A DNA stretch of 64,000 bases, taken from Haemonchus contortus. Lineage: Eukaryota; Nematoda; Chromadorea; Rhabditida; Trichostrongylidae. The notes under the pieces are model-generated. The model worked only from the letters and a program-made list of their open reading frames with translations. It was not told the origin of the DNA and did not search any database. The translations under genes and the position numbers were made by a program. The stretch covers positions 36,004,420 through 36,068,419 of the forward strand of contig LS997566.1 in NCBI GenBank assembly GCA_000469685.2, read 5' to 3'. This document shows positions 1 through 11,600 of the stretch, one piece after another; position 1 is the first letter of the stretch, and each line of letters begins with the position of its first letter.

Positions 1-88
1 CGGATAATGCATAATGCAGAAATCGATTGATGTCTGAACACCAAAAGAGGGCAGAAACGTGAAGTTTGCTAAAAAAATCTTCAAAGCT

Positions 89-168
89 CACAAAGACCTA
101 AATTCCAAAGACGACGAGAATTCCGAGAGACGGAATTCTCGTCGTCTTTGAAATTTAAGTCCTTTGTG
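89..168. repeat. long hairpin (snap-back repeat)
   Basis: An 80-nt inverted repeat. The left arm starts CACAAAGA and runs through GACGACGAGAATTCC. After a short loop the right arm returns GGAATTCTCGTCGTC and ends TTTGTG. There are a few mismatches in the outer third. No coding role is visible. It could be a small foldback element or a transcribed hairpin. Confidence 0.75.
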
Positions 169-213
169 TGTCGTGCCCTCTGCGTAGCTGGCTGAAGTTG
201 GTGTGCAGCTTCG

Positions 214-340
214 ATGACTAAGTGGCCCTCCGCGTGTCGGCCGTGTAGTCCTCCTCCTGGCTGGCTGTGTAGTGCTTCGCGTGGGTGGCTGGGTGGTCCA
301 CTCCCTGGTTGGCTATGTGGTCCTCTCTGAGGTTGGCTGG
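214..340. repeat. 24-bp minisatellite, about five units
   Basis: Degenerate head-to-tail units of exactly 24 bp start at 214, 238, 262, 286 and 310, with a partial unit at 334. The best-conserved units begin TGGCTGTGTAG, TGGCTGGGTGG and TGGCTATGTGG. Because 24 is a multiple of three, two minus-strand frames stay open and read as 8-residue repeats, of the type SQPGxGxH in one frame. In that frame the reading runs from an acceptor-like site at 459-460 down to a stop at 81, and ends inside the hairpin at 89-168. No gene can be confirmed. Confidence 0.65.
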
Positions 341-399
341 AGTCGCCACTAACGCCAAAATACCGATTTCTTCTTCTTCTTTTACACAATTTATGTACG

Positions 400-3300
400 A
401 ATCTCCTATCTTTTCCTGTCCTTGACGATTTCTTGCTTTCTTCCTTGCAGTCCGACCACTGAAAAAATAATTAACTAGAATATTGCAGTACGTGAGCACC
501 AGAACGTATCCATTTAGGGCGAAATAAAAAAACAACCCTATAAAATTAGAAAAAGAACATGAGGATCCGTTTATATCAAATGAGATGCCCCAAAAGTTCC
601 AAAAGGCAAGCTGAATCGACGAATTAAACTTTGTATAAAATTTGATTTTGGAAGCGCATTTGTCGATAGTGTATTAATTCAGTGAAGAGCATTGAATAAA
701 TAGTCTAAGTAGAGAAATGCTTCGAAAATGGTGGGCCATTTCAACGGACAAGAAGGTTATAATGTTCAAATTAAAATTGAATAGTGTTGGTGCTTTGTAA
801 TCAATCAATGGTACGATGGAACAACGTCCATCCATGAGCCCAGTCGATCGAAAGGTTCGGCGAACTTTGACCCCGAGCATTCAAGTTCGTCAAGTCGAGT
901 TCAAATCGCCAACAAAAGTTTTCACTAGGCCGGGCTTATCATGAGCTGCCCAGATGCGCGAGGAAGGGAGCACTTCTCGTTTTTGGTACAACGGCCTAAA
1001 TCACAGAGAGCAAGGTGTAGCCGACTTCGCGAGGCTGTAATGGTGAAAGGTTAGGAACGCTTCTTAGCCAGGAGAATATGGTTTTCCACCCAAGCCTCAG
1101 GAGGGTGAGTCAGTTAATAATCAATTCTAACCTTATCTCAGCTTTTTGCACGAAGTAATCATACCACCCACCCTGGTTTTCCTCCACTTCTAAGAGTGAG
1201 GTGGAAATAAACCTATATTCCCTTGGTTATGAACCTTTTCCAAGCATAGTTGAAAAGTCGGCCACCCCTTCTTTTTTGCGCTCTAGTGTTTAGTATCACA
1301 GCGGAGGATGCTCCCCCCTGCCCAACCACAATTTCATTCAGCAACGGAGGTCTTTTTTTGATATTCTTGTCACTTGGGATGACAACACATGATGTATGAA
1401 ATAAATCGTTACAAGACATGCTTACCTTAACTGCTGTGTAGGGAAAGACTTCGCCTCCTTTCTATTGACAGTTTTCCCTACTCCAATTGAGAACGAGCAG
1501 GGGCCTATAAGCGATCTGCAATTGTCACCCGCTTCTCATACTCGCATTTTTTCCGTATACCCAAGTCAACAAAGGTTGCACCGTTGGCCTTAAATAGCCT
1601 ACTTTTAATTATTGCAAGCGGTAATAGAGCGAAAAATGAGACAATGAGAAGTTTAAGGAGGCTTTTGAAAAATCAAGAGAGTTGACATATTTTTCAGAAG
1701 TGGCTCGAATTTCTAACTGATGACTTCATTCGCTACATTACCGAGCTCCTCTGGAATCGTGGAAGGCAGAGAAGAGTTTGATATCTGCCTTTCTTGAAAA
1801 TTCCGTATGAAATTCATCTCTTGCTTTTTTAGTCCTATGGACTAAAAGAGAACTGTGGCGGTTGAAAAGAGCTCCAAAACAATGTCAAAGACTGAGTTCG
1901 ATCGCAGAGCTGGATCCTCTATGACAACCACAAGAGGGTAGCTGTCGGGCTTCGAAAAATAGGAAGTCCTTCCGTGCAGCGCAAAAGCCAGAATATCTAC
2001 CGAGAAAGGTTTTTCTGGGCTGCCTCAGACAATCTGAGAAAAGCGGCCGAAAACGGCTTACATCCATATCCTGTATGATGGCTCTCGGTTCTAGGCACCA
2101 AGACTACGCAGTCTAGGTTACACCAACTTGGCTGAAACACCGTTGCCAACTCTCTCCATTCTCTCACTTAACCCCTTCGGATTAATACCTTTTTTGAGCA
2201 CCTCCAGCAGTGCATCTCCAAGAACACTTTTGGTGAACCCAGAATGCTGTGCCACACTTTTTTGACTGCCAGTTTTCCTCTTTCTGATGAAAGCAGTACC
2301 CGATTTGCTCGTCAGTGATGAATCCCGAAAATGAGGATGGAGACTATACAATTGGCTGAGTGAGAGTTCGAAAAAAAAGTTAGTAGAATAATTCAATACA
2401 TGCATCCGAGAGCTTCAAGACATCAGCATCAACTTAATAGCACATTAGTTTCCAAAGTCCTGGTATTTACCCTGGTAACCAGCGTCAGAAGAAGAAGCAC
2501 TGGAGTCAGTACGTCGTACACGTACCCTTTACTGATATAAAATCCATGAAAAATTGTTTAAAATTACAAAAAAACGGTAGGGGGAGCAACGGCCTCGACG
2601 GTTGGGTGGTGCGGAATCGATACGGGCGGCCCGATCCAACGATTGGAACACTGACCACCCATAACGACCCGCTCTACAACAATAATATAATATAAATACA
2701 ACAAAAATCTAGGCAGAGAGCCAAGAATTTATTCTGAAGCCTCATTGCCACCTGAATAGCAATGGTAGAGGCTACCTTAGTTGTCTCGGAGAAGGAGAAG
2801 TTTCGAGACCTGGGATTCCCCAACCGTTTCCGATCGGAAAGTCAAATAGGTGCAGAATCTTTCGCGACACTCCAGATTCCTACTGGAATTATCTGACAGT
2901 TCGGGATTCCTATGTGAGGACCCCACCCGAACTGTCTACCCATATGCAACATTCACTCTTTTACGAGTTTGGGTCCTGTCAATTCGCTGCCGGAACTCAG
3001 TGGAAGTCCTGCCAAGCACTAGGCCTTCAAACCCTTCTCGAGGTGCTCTGTGTTCTACGCCTTGTTCCAGTGCTTCAGAGTCAGAAAGAAAAAGTGGGAG
3101 GTGAAGTTCAATCTGGTCGACTCCTGAAACGTTATCCACGTACAAGCAAGTAGTGCCCTTTTGTATTATTCCCGTAAAGGCACCCATATTTTCTCGGGAG
3201 AAGTTTGGACTTTTGGGCAGTTTTCGGCAGATACTCTTCGATTAATCTGATATTAACCGATCCCAATGTTGCTTAACTCGCCATGTTAGACCGGAACGAT

Positions 3301-4480
3301 ACAATACCGATCCGATCCCGTAAGCTGGTGTCTCGGTATTTCTCATCGATATAGAGAATCATCGAATTTATCAGAATTTCAGAGAGCACACTCCACTCAT
3401 CGCTCAACCATCTTCAATCTTGAGAAACGCGAATTTATTTAGCTAAAATGTAGCATCCTGAACTGAGGCCATTCGAGACGTGATCCCTCAGTACCTGGAT
3501 GTAAGATCGAGCTACTTTTTCTAGTCCAACGCTGTCTTGGAACTGATTGCAAACTTAATTTTTCAGTTTTACAACGGTTAGTAACTTCATAAAAGCTTTC
3601 TTGCTTCATGATCCTGCTAATAAAGTAAAAGTTTCGATTTCACGGTAGACAATCACTTTGGAAAGCCAGTTCAGCACGAAACATGACAAAAAATTCAATA
3701 AAATATTTATTACCTCCACCTTCGATGGTAAAGTACTTTGATGATACGTATAATCTCGAAATTGAAGAAAGCCATTGTCATTCCGATAATACGTGCTATA
3801 AAGAACATCCTTCCTATATATAAACCATTTGTCTGTCATAAATTTACGTATCATCCGAATAAAATCAGTGAAGCCAGATGGTTCATCCTAAGACATTTGC
3901 AATCCAGTCAATGATGGCCAGTCTTGTAAGAGCTCCACGAAACTTCGAGGATCGGTTTCAGCCCTTCATCATCCTGAAATTTTGACATTTAGATTTTTTA
4001 ACGCATTTGAATGTACATCACAGGCGCATTTTGGAGACATGTAAGTGAATGATTAGAAGTGTACGGATAAAAAGAATGTTGTTTGAAAAAAATTCGAATC
4101 AAATCCGTGTAAATGAAAAGGCGGTTCGAAAGCCGATGATGAACTTCATCCCAGTGTCTCACTGAAAAATACTAACCCAAGATGATCCATGAGCCTGCTG
4201 TAAAATAAACTATTCACAGGCTAAGTGAGATATGAAGGCTGAAAAGGTAAACGAAAACAGTCATGGCAGAGAAGCTAGGGGACCCATGAGGGCAGGGGTG
4301 GTGAAGGATCGAAGTTTGTTCCATTTGCCAGTGACTGGCGCAATAAATTTCTCGAGAATGAACTGAAACTTCCCTCCCATAAATTCCGAAATCAAAGGGC
4401 TATCGGAATTCAGCAGCATATTAACTGTATAACTGGTAACTAAGGTTGTGTAAAACGATTTCGCCAAGGTAGTCGATAAA
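400..4480. other. no recognisable gene
   Basis: Both strands carry only short ORFs without splice-consistent neighbours or family motifs. A minus-strand frame at 2936-3187 reads like protein but has no family match I know. Nothing else in this stretch can be supported. Confidence 0.5.
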
Positions 4481-4499
4481 CAGTTGTCTATCATAAGTT

Positions 4500-5260
4500 G
4501 GGTGGAGTCTCGAGGTTGGCGAGTTATGGTCAGAAGTTCGACCTCGGACGGGATTTGAACCTGTATTTGTACTAAACATATGTGCTATTCTTGAGGAGAG
4601 TATTCCTCAATAAAACACCTCTTGTATGATGTCCATTCCGTGTAGTCTCGCTATTTCCAGAACTGGCTTTACTTGTCAGCAATTTCAGCAGGTGACTCAA
4701 GAATAGTCTGGGTAGCTTCTTTTGGAAGACTTTTCTTCTTCGCCTCGATGGTCCAACCAACAGCCACAACATTCTTTCTAATAAGCAGTCTCGTGTACAA
4801 TACCAAAGCTGTAAAATCGCTGTCCATGTGCCCATGGTCGAGAATAATTAGCCGGCTGCCAATTACCACAGTCAAAAACCTTCTCTGGACGACAGATCGC
4901 TGCATAATTGATTAATCAAGTCGTTCTTTTAATGGGCTCATTCAAGGTATTCTGCTTGCAGGCTCTGCGGACAGAATTGAACTTATGACGAGAAAACCTC
5001 ACAGTTTGACGGTTTACTGCTGGTTTTGGCTGATCGGCTTACCGCGTTGTACGTGTGCTGATGAGCTATGGCATGCCAGCCACTGAAAGTCGAACGCAAG
5101 CGTGATCTCGGGGTGCAAGGGATAGTGAGCACGACGCTCGAAGGCACAAGAACAGGTTCGAGTCCCGTTCGAAGCCGGAGTTTTGCCCACAAATTGCCGT
5201 TTTTGCGGAACCTTCACAACGAAAAAACAAAAACGGAAAAACATCACTTAACAAGAACAC
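4500..5260. repeat. debris of a palindromic, B-box-containing repeat
   Basis: The segment near 4510-4565 (GAGGTTGGCGAGTTATGG, then CTCGGACGGGATTTGAACC) and the segment near 5120-5215 (GGTTCGAGTCCCGTTCGAAG, then AGTTTTGCCCACAAATTGCC) share words with the well-preserved hairpin at 21624-21738. GGTTCGAGTCCC resembles a Pol III B box. These are old copies of one dispersed family. The 152-codon ORF at 5068-5526 starts inside this repeat and is not a credible gene. Confidence 0.45.
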
Positions 5261-5529
5261 CAAGTCGAAACAAACTAAAAAATCTTTATTTGTCCAGAAG
5301 ATTGAAGGCGAAACGTCTAAGTGGTCCTGGCAAGAATTCGACAGCCACCAGCCATAGATGCATGCCTGATTGCCAAGGAATGTGGGAAATTATGGGTCTG
5401 ATCTGTATTTTGGCAGGATATCATCGCACAAATGGAATAACCATTCAATTGTTTGTACGATATACAAATGAAGTCAATTATGTGGCGCATTCCAGTCCAT
5501 GGGTCGATAACAAGGTGGAAATTTGATTC

Positions 5530-8280
5530 CGAAATATCACTTTGATGGCGTTCTTACCTTCACTTCCTCAACCGACTATTTGTCGACTCAAAAAGGAAAA
5601 ACACTAGAAATTGGTTCCAGCCACCAATTACCCTCATGTTGGCACAACCATAAAAGTATTACCGGCCAAACCCCGAGTTCACTTTCTGGTAGAATTGGTG
5701 ATTTTCGGAAGCCCAAGCTCTATAGGCCATGACGTGGATATAATTTTGATCCAATCAGCAGACTTATCGTTTGTTTTATTGAAAAGAGTTTCAAAAATAT
5801 GAGGAATAATAACAATCAAAATATACATAGCTGCAGACGATGCCGAAGAAATTGCCATCGTTATCTAGCCAAACTTAACTGAACACCGTTGAATGGACGT
5901 CTAAATTATCCTCCTTGTCCCTGACTTCCAGCGAGTTCAGGTGTTGATGGCTGTTGAATGGATTATCCTCGTCGAGGGAGCACGCAAATTGTCGGTATCG
6001 CTTTCGTTGCCCTTCGTGGTCGGCCAAATGTCGCTATATTTCTCAATTTCACCCTTCAGACATGAGCTCTCTGTGCACACGATGCGAAACAACGAGACAT
6101 GTGCGATTATTATTCGATGGAGAGCACTCTTGACTCGCGCCTCATACTAATCAGAAGCCCGAGCATGAAACACGAATGCCGACATTGCGTCACGTCCACA
6201 TACCAGTCAAGAGCCGCGATATCATAGCCACATAGGGCAAGTGTCGTGTAAGCCTTCGCCTTAAGTGGTAATCATCTGAAATGATACATCGGTAGCTTAC
6301 AGTTGATCTTGGGTAATCAAAACAAAGATGAGAAATCACTCTGAGCAGCACACAAGGTGATTTCTTGGGGTACTCCACTCTATCAGTCCCTCAAGAGAGG
6401 GAAGAGCTCGTTCAAGGTAGGCTTTCCTGTAGCCTTCCAGTTGCGACTCGAATTCCTTTAATCTGGCACTAGGTGCATATGATTTTTTGCATGTTTATTG
6501 AGCGTATCAGATAATAAATAAACAAATTAAGGAGGGTAAGAATCTGACTTTCCCAATGGCTCTTGGGAACTAAACATTATTTTTCAGAAGGATCAGATGC
6601 CACTGCCAATGAAACGATGAGTTGCAAGACTTTACTGCATCCTAACAATCATATGCTGATCCAAATTTCTTTTCTGAGATCACAGTTACGGTAACAGTAC
6701 CGTTACGGTAACACTACCCAGTCGATGGACATAACCTTAAGTTGGTTACGAAGATACTTGTAAAGAAGGAAGCTCGATTACTTCTCCATTTAAAATTCGT
6801 TTTATTACTTCTTACGTGTTTGGGAACCTCCATTTGTTGCCAAAAAAAACAAAAGTAGGTCTCCGGGTGTTAGCCATACAGTCAACCTCACTGTAAAGTT
6901 CTATTGATTATGCATTGTGGGAAGAACGGGGCCAAGAACTGATGGTGAGTGCCCTTACCAAGTTTAGATAGGCGACACTCTCTCTCTCGGCCCCGTCGTC
7001 TAGAATCACAAGAATCTATTCTAAAAGGTTTGTTACCCATTTCTTAGAAGGAGCCCAATGTCTGCTCAATCAGAATTGTCAAGAAAAAAGTTACTCAATT
7101 AGGGAATCGATTACTTACATCTCACTAGTGACGTGTGCATTACCGTAATACTGGGCGTCTCCTGCTCATAACATACATGCTCTTTTCCAACACTTTACGG
7201 AACATACTCTGACACTGCTAATTCAATTCTCCATATCACCAAGCCTATCACTTTCACTACCATTCATCAAAATGTCAAAGCTGCCCGAAGGAAGTGGGTG
7301 TTATTCATTGGAATGGCCTGAAGAACATGAACGATAGTAAAACCTCACAGAACCCATAAACCAGTGTTTTTTGGGTAAAAATTGCTGTACGCTTGAGTAA
7401 AGCAAAATTGGCAGAACCTGAAAACCAGAGAAAGCTTACCGTACTCGAATCATAAACGGACTCTCAAATGAACCGCCTTCCGGAAGATCAGGTATGACCT
7501 CCCTTTTCTTTTGCCAACTACTACTGGTACCCACTGGTGAGAGCAATATTTAGCAATATTTAGAAAAAAATGGTATTGGCCCGCTGCAACGAAGGATACC
7601 AACTGTTCCAAAAGTCGTAGATCCCAAAAAAAAAACGGAATGACAGAGAAGTCGAGGCAAATATGAGGGTTCCATCTGACTGCATTTTTCCAGTGAAATT
7701 TGACGATTAAGGATAGAAGTACGGGGCTTTTAACTGATAAAAGCAAAAAAGAAGCCAAAGCCTGAAACGGCCTGTGGGAACAGTACGGGTAACGCGGTTG
7801 ATTGGTAGAACTCTCAAGTTTTCACAACCCTTCCTTCAGGAACATGGCCGAAATGAGGGTAGAAGTGAAGGAGCTACCAAAAGTAGAAGAATAAAAGCGA
7901 TTGGGCAAACTGAAAACTATTTATATTCGCACTTGTAGGTAAATCCTCAGGTACCAGCCTTCACACTAATTCCGCAGGCTTTTTAGGCTTCATGTGGTCA
8001 GTTTTATCGGCAGACCCCTGATTCCGTCCCTTGGAGTGGTTTGCGCCTGGAATATTTCCAGTAACAGAAGCTTATTTCTATGAGAGTTCAAAGCGAAGTC
8101 CTATCCATACTGCAGAATAACAAAAACTAAATGGCAAAGAAGCAACAAAGATGAGTTCTATCCTCAAGAGACTGGGAGAGCCTGGAAAACGGTAATGAAT
8201 CGCTTTGCAGCGTAATTATTGATAGCAATTTCCTAAAAAAAAAGAAACAACCGTTCGAAGCTGGTGCTCGAGGTCGACTT
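5530..8280. other. upstream intergenic region, no recognisable gene
   Basis: This AT-rich sequence carries only short ORFs. A 'tttttcag' acceptor-like site at about 6580-6585 is followed by a short open frame, but no partner exon was found. It probably contains distal regulatory sequence for the homeobox gene starting at 8650, but no specific site can be defended. Confidence 0.45.
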
Positions 8281-8649
8281 GACAGGCTGTCGGCCGGAGG
8301 TAGAAATATAATCTGATCCTGGGGCCCGACAAGCAGCGTTCTCAGTCACATTATCATAACGATATTCTCCCCGAACCCACCCTCTCCTGCCCCTCACACT
8401 TTCTGAAAATCCGATCTAGTCGTCGATTAAGCGGCTAGGCAACGCTTGCCGTTAGCAGCTCTCTATCGACTTCGGTAATCAAATCAGGCCAGTCCAATCA
8501 ACTCGTCCGCCAATCGTCGTCGGGTAGGAGGAGCGACGAAGAGAGTGTGCGTCCTGGGTGGAGACGGCAGCCGGTCAGCCGCCTCTACCGTAACCTGACA
8601 TCTGGGCGCGGTTGCGCAGCAGCGCGCATTCTCAAGCCGTGCTAGCGCA
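8281..8649 (+). promoter_or_regulatory. GC-rich 5' flank of the unc-42 orthologue
   Basis: Sequence just upstream of the start codon is clearly richer in GC and CpG than its surroundings (for example the stretches at 8290-8340 and 8510-8640). An in-frame TGA at 8596-8598 precedes the ATG at 8650, with no other in-frame ATG between them, which supports that start. No TATA box or defined factor site can be claimed. Confidence 0.4.
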
Positions 8650-11600
8650 ATGAGCGACGGACTCAGCACAAGCTCTACAGCTCTATCACAGGTAAGTATT
8701 CAAATGGTAAGCCCTAACTGAACGAGAATATGGACCGATCGGTGGTTGGTGATAAGCCGAGGCGACGTCGACGGCGTAGGCATGCTGAATGCGATTCGCC
8801 TACAGACTCCGTCGTCAGCGCCGAAATACGATTTGGCCCGCGTCTCTCCACTCCAATAATTAACTTTTCTCCAATATTTCTTCTCTCATAAACTCATTAT
8901 GGAAATGTGATTGTGTGGGTTTTCCTCCAGGATGGCAAGGGAAAAGATCTGGGCGTCGCTCTACACGATTTCACGGCTTATTACGGATCACCATTGGACA
9001 CCGTCTCGGCCAGTCTACGTCCACTCGGAGACAATACCAGTTCAGGTCAGTCAGTAGCTTTAGCTATTTCAGTGTAGTATTAGATTATTTCAACAAGAAC
9101 CTCAGGTTCCATGACAAGCCAGTCTGGTGAAGCCAGCTGTCTGAGGTCCTTTGTACTGTTCCTCTGACCCTTGTTTCTTGAGAACGTCGAGCATAAGCTA
9201 CTCAAATCCCAGGACCTTTGATAAGGCCTGCAAAGACCAACCTAAGTGCCAGGCCTAAGTTGAATCTATTATGCAAGAGATCTTCTTACAATTAAATTCA
9301 TTAGCAACAGCTAGTAATTGAATTCGAACAACGTTGTGAGCGTCCTAAAGACATTACGTCGCTGCAGTCGGCGTAGCCGATGATCGTATTTATTGGAGAA
9401 TATTCGATAAATTATTCAAACGAGATTCACTGCGAGCCAGACAACATTACCTTAGCCAGCCGAGTGCCGAGCCAATGGTGGCTGGTAGTCTCTGGCTTCC
9501 CTCCCTGAGCTAAGGGGCTATTCTTCCAAACTGCAAAGCTCTCTTGACATATCCGACAAAGACTCGAGTAAGCTCATTTTAAGTGAATCTTTAACTTCAT
9601 TCCATTCCTCAAGAGCTAGACACCTGAACTCCAACAGTACTAATTCTTCCACTAACCTCCTGGTTCTTCACTGAAGCCAGTCAAGCATAAGACTCTTCTG
9701 TCATCCTCTATTGTGTCCCTAGCAGACCTAAGGCTCTTTCAGATGTCCTTGAGGATAGCCTATTTGGGCTAAACTTGAGCTAAGCATTGTGTAAAAGTGA
9801 TTTCCATTCTCATACGATATTAAAGTTGTTTCCATCGGGTTCTCTGATATTATGAGGCTATTGGACTCTCTGAAACCATTTTGTAAACAAAAAATCAAAC
9901 CTTATGATTCACCAAAAACATTTTCGCACCATGCTTCCTAGAAAAAGAGCTACCAGGATTAAATTCCATCGATGGTGTTCAACAGATTCGGAGTAGCGCA
10001 ATCCATAAAGAGAAGATTTGTGGGATCTTTCCCTTATCTTAGATTTTCCCAGATCGTGTCCCAAGCCTATCCGCAAGCATTGTGTTGAGTAATGTCGTAT
10101 ATATTGCGAATTATTAGATAGCTTTTAACCTCAACCAGGTCTGTTCCAACAAGATTCTCAAGAATTATACGTGTGTTCCAGAACCTTCTAAAAACCAGCA
10201 CTTGTAAATGATTTTCTGCGGATTGCGGGTTTTGAAATCGCTACTCCATCCACCCTGACGATTGTCTTCACACAATGAGCTCACCAAAAAAAATTGTAGA
10301 TAGACAGAGGTGTCATCTATTTCAAGAGGGATTCCCTGTCAGTGGCGGTAGACCTTGCAGTTCTGATGAAGAGGGGAATGACCCTCTTGGAAGCTCCTCA
10401 AACATAGGAAAGGTGTAATACATAGAAATACTCAGGCCGTACATCTTTCGATGGGACTCTCTTGAAATGGTCAGAGTATTAGCCGTCAGCCATCTAGAAT
10501 TATTAGATCGACCAGTTTCTTGAAGCCGAATGGCCGAGGAATCCACTAACAATCTCCCCAGACTTCTTGCGCTTAGCTCCTGTCCTAGGACGATTCCATG
10601 AGCCTTTCTTGTTCAGTCTTCCTTTCTGGAACATTCTCCACTCCAACATTCTCCCTCCAAAAGCAAAGTGCGCTTCTCATCAAAAGCTATTGAGGCGTTT
10701 TTGTGAGGTGTCCGAGGAGAACGGACGAAAACTACCGTAATCCTCTCGTCAAAGCAGTAAGACCGGAAAATAAGCAAGACTTTTGGTGAGTAAGACATTC
10801 GCCGACGGCGTGAGCACGACAACGTCGCCGTCGCCATCGTCGTCAACGTATTAGAATTACTTCACCTGGCATTGCGCATAATAACCGGATTACGGTAGTC
10901 GCAAAACTGGTGGTGTGCTCACGGACGGCGGGCGAATGTGTTGTGAAAGTGCGACATGCGTACATATGTTAATCAAGTAGGGTGCGATACTGACTGTCTA
11001 CGTGAAAGGTTCTCGACTTATTGCTTATTATGGACTATCATAGCTTACTGAGAAACTGTCAGAGCGAAAAAACCGTCTATAAAGGTCATTCCCATAGTAC
11101 AATAGCAGCTTTGACTGACGGAATCGCCCTGCTTCTGTAGGACGGGGTTAGAGGAAAGGTGTAAAACTCGAGTGCTAATAAGAGAGGCCCATGGAACCAT
11201 GTTCAACAGTTTCTTTCGTGCTACTTTCTAGCTTCTGGGGAAGATTTTCTGCAAATGCACTTGTCCAAGTCCGTGACTGATCCTCACCATTCCAATCCCG
11301 GACGAGAATTCGGGAATTTCTTACAATGAAGCCCAGGAATAAGCCTCGCGGTAAACTCGGACTCATGATGAGCCAAAGCGTATAAGGACTAGACGGACAA
11401 GTTCAAAAATATAAGAAAGTAGGTCGAAGAACGTTGTGGATGGTTCAACAGCGAACAAACAAACTATGTACGTCGCTGAACATAATCCGCTGAACCATTT
11501 GGCAACCATCTGCCATACTGGTTTCCATTGGTTTCCATTTCTGAATGCTCAAACCCAATCCATTCAAACTCTGTTCTCGAGTAGACAAGGAACTCGCAGA

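Noticed and set aside
5068..5526. 152-codon + strand ORF
   Set aside because: It begins in repeat debris with a B-box-like word, has no splice context and shows no domain.
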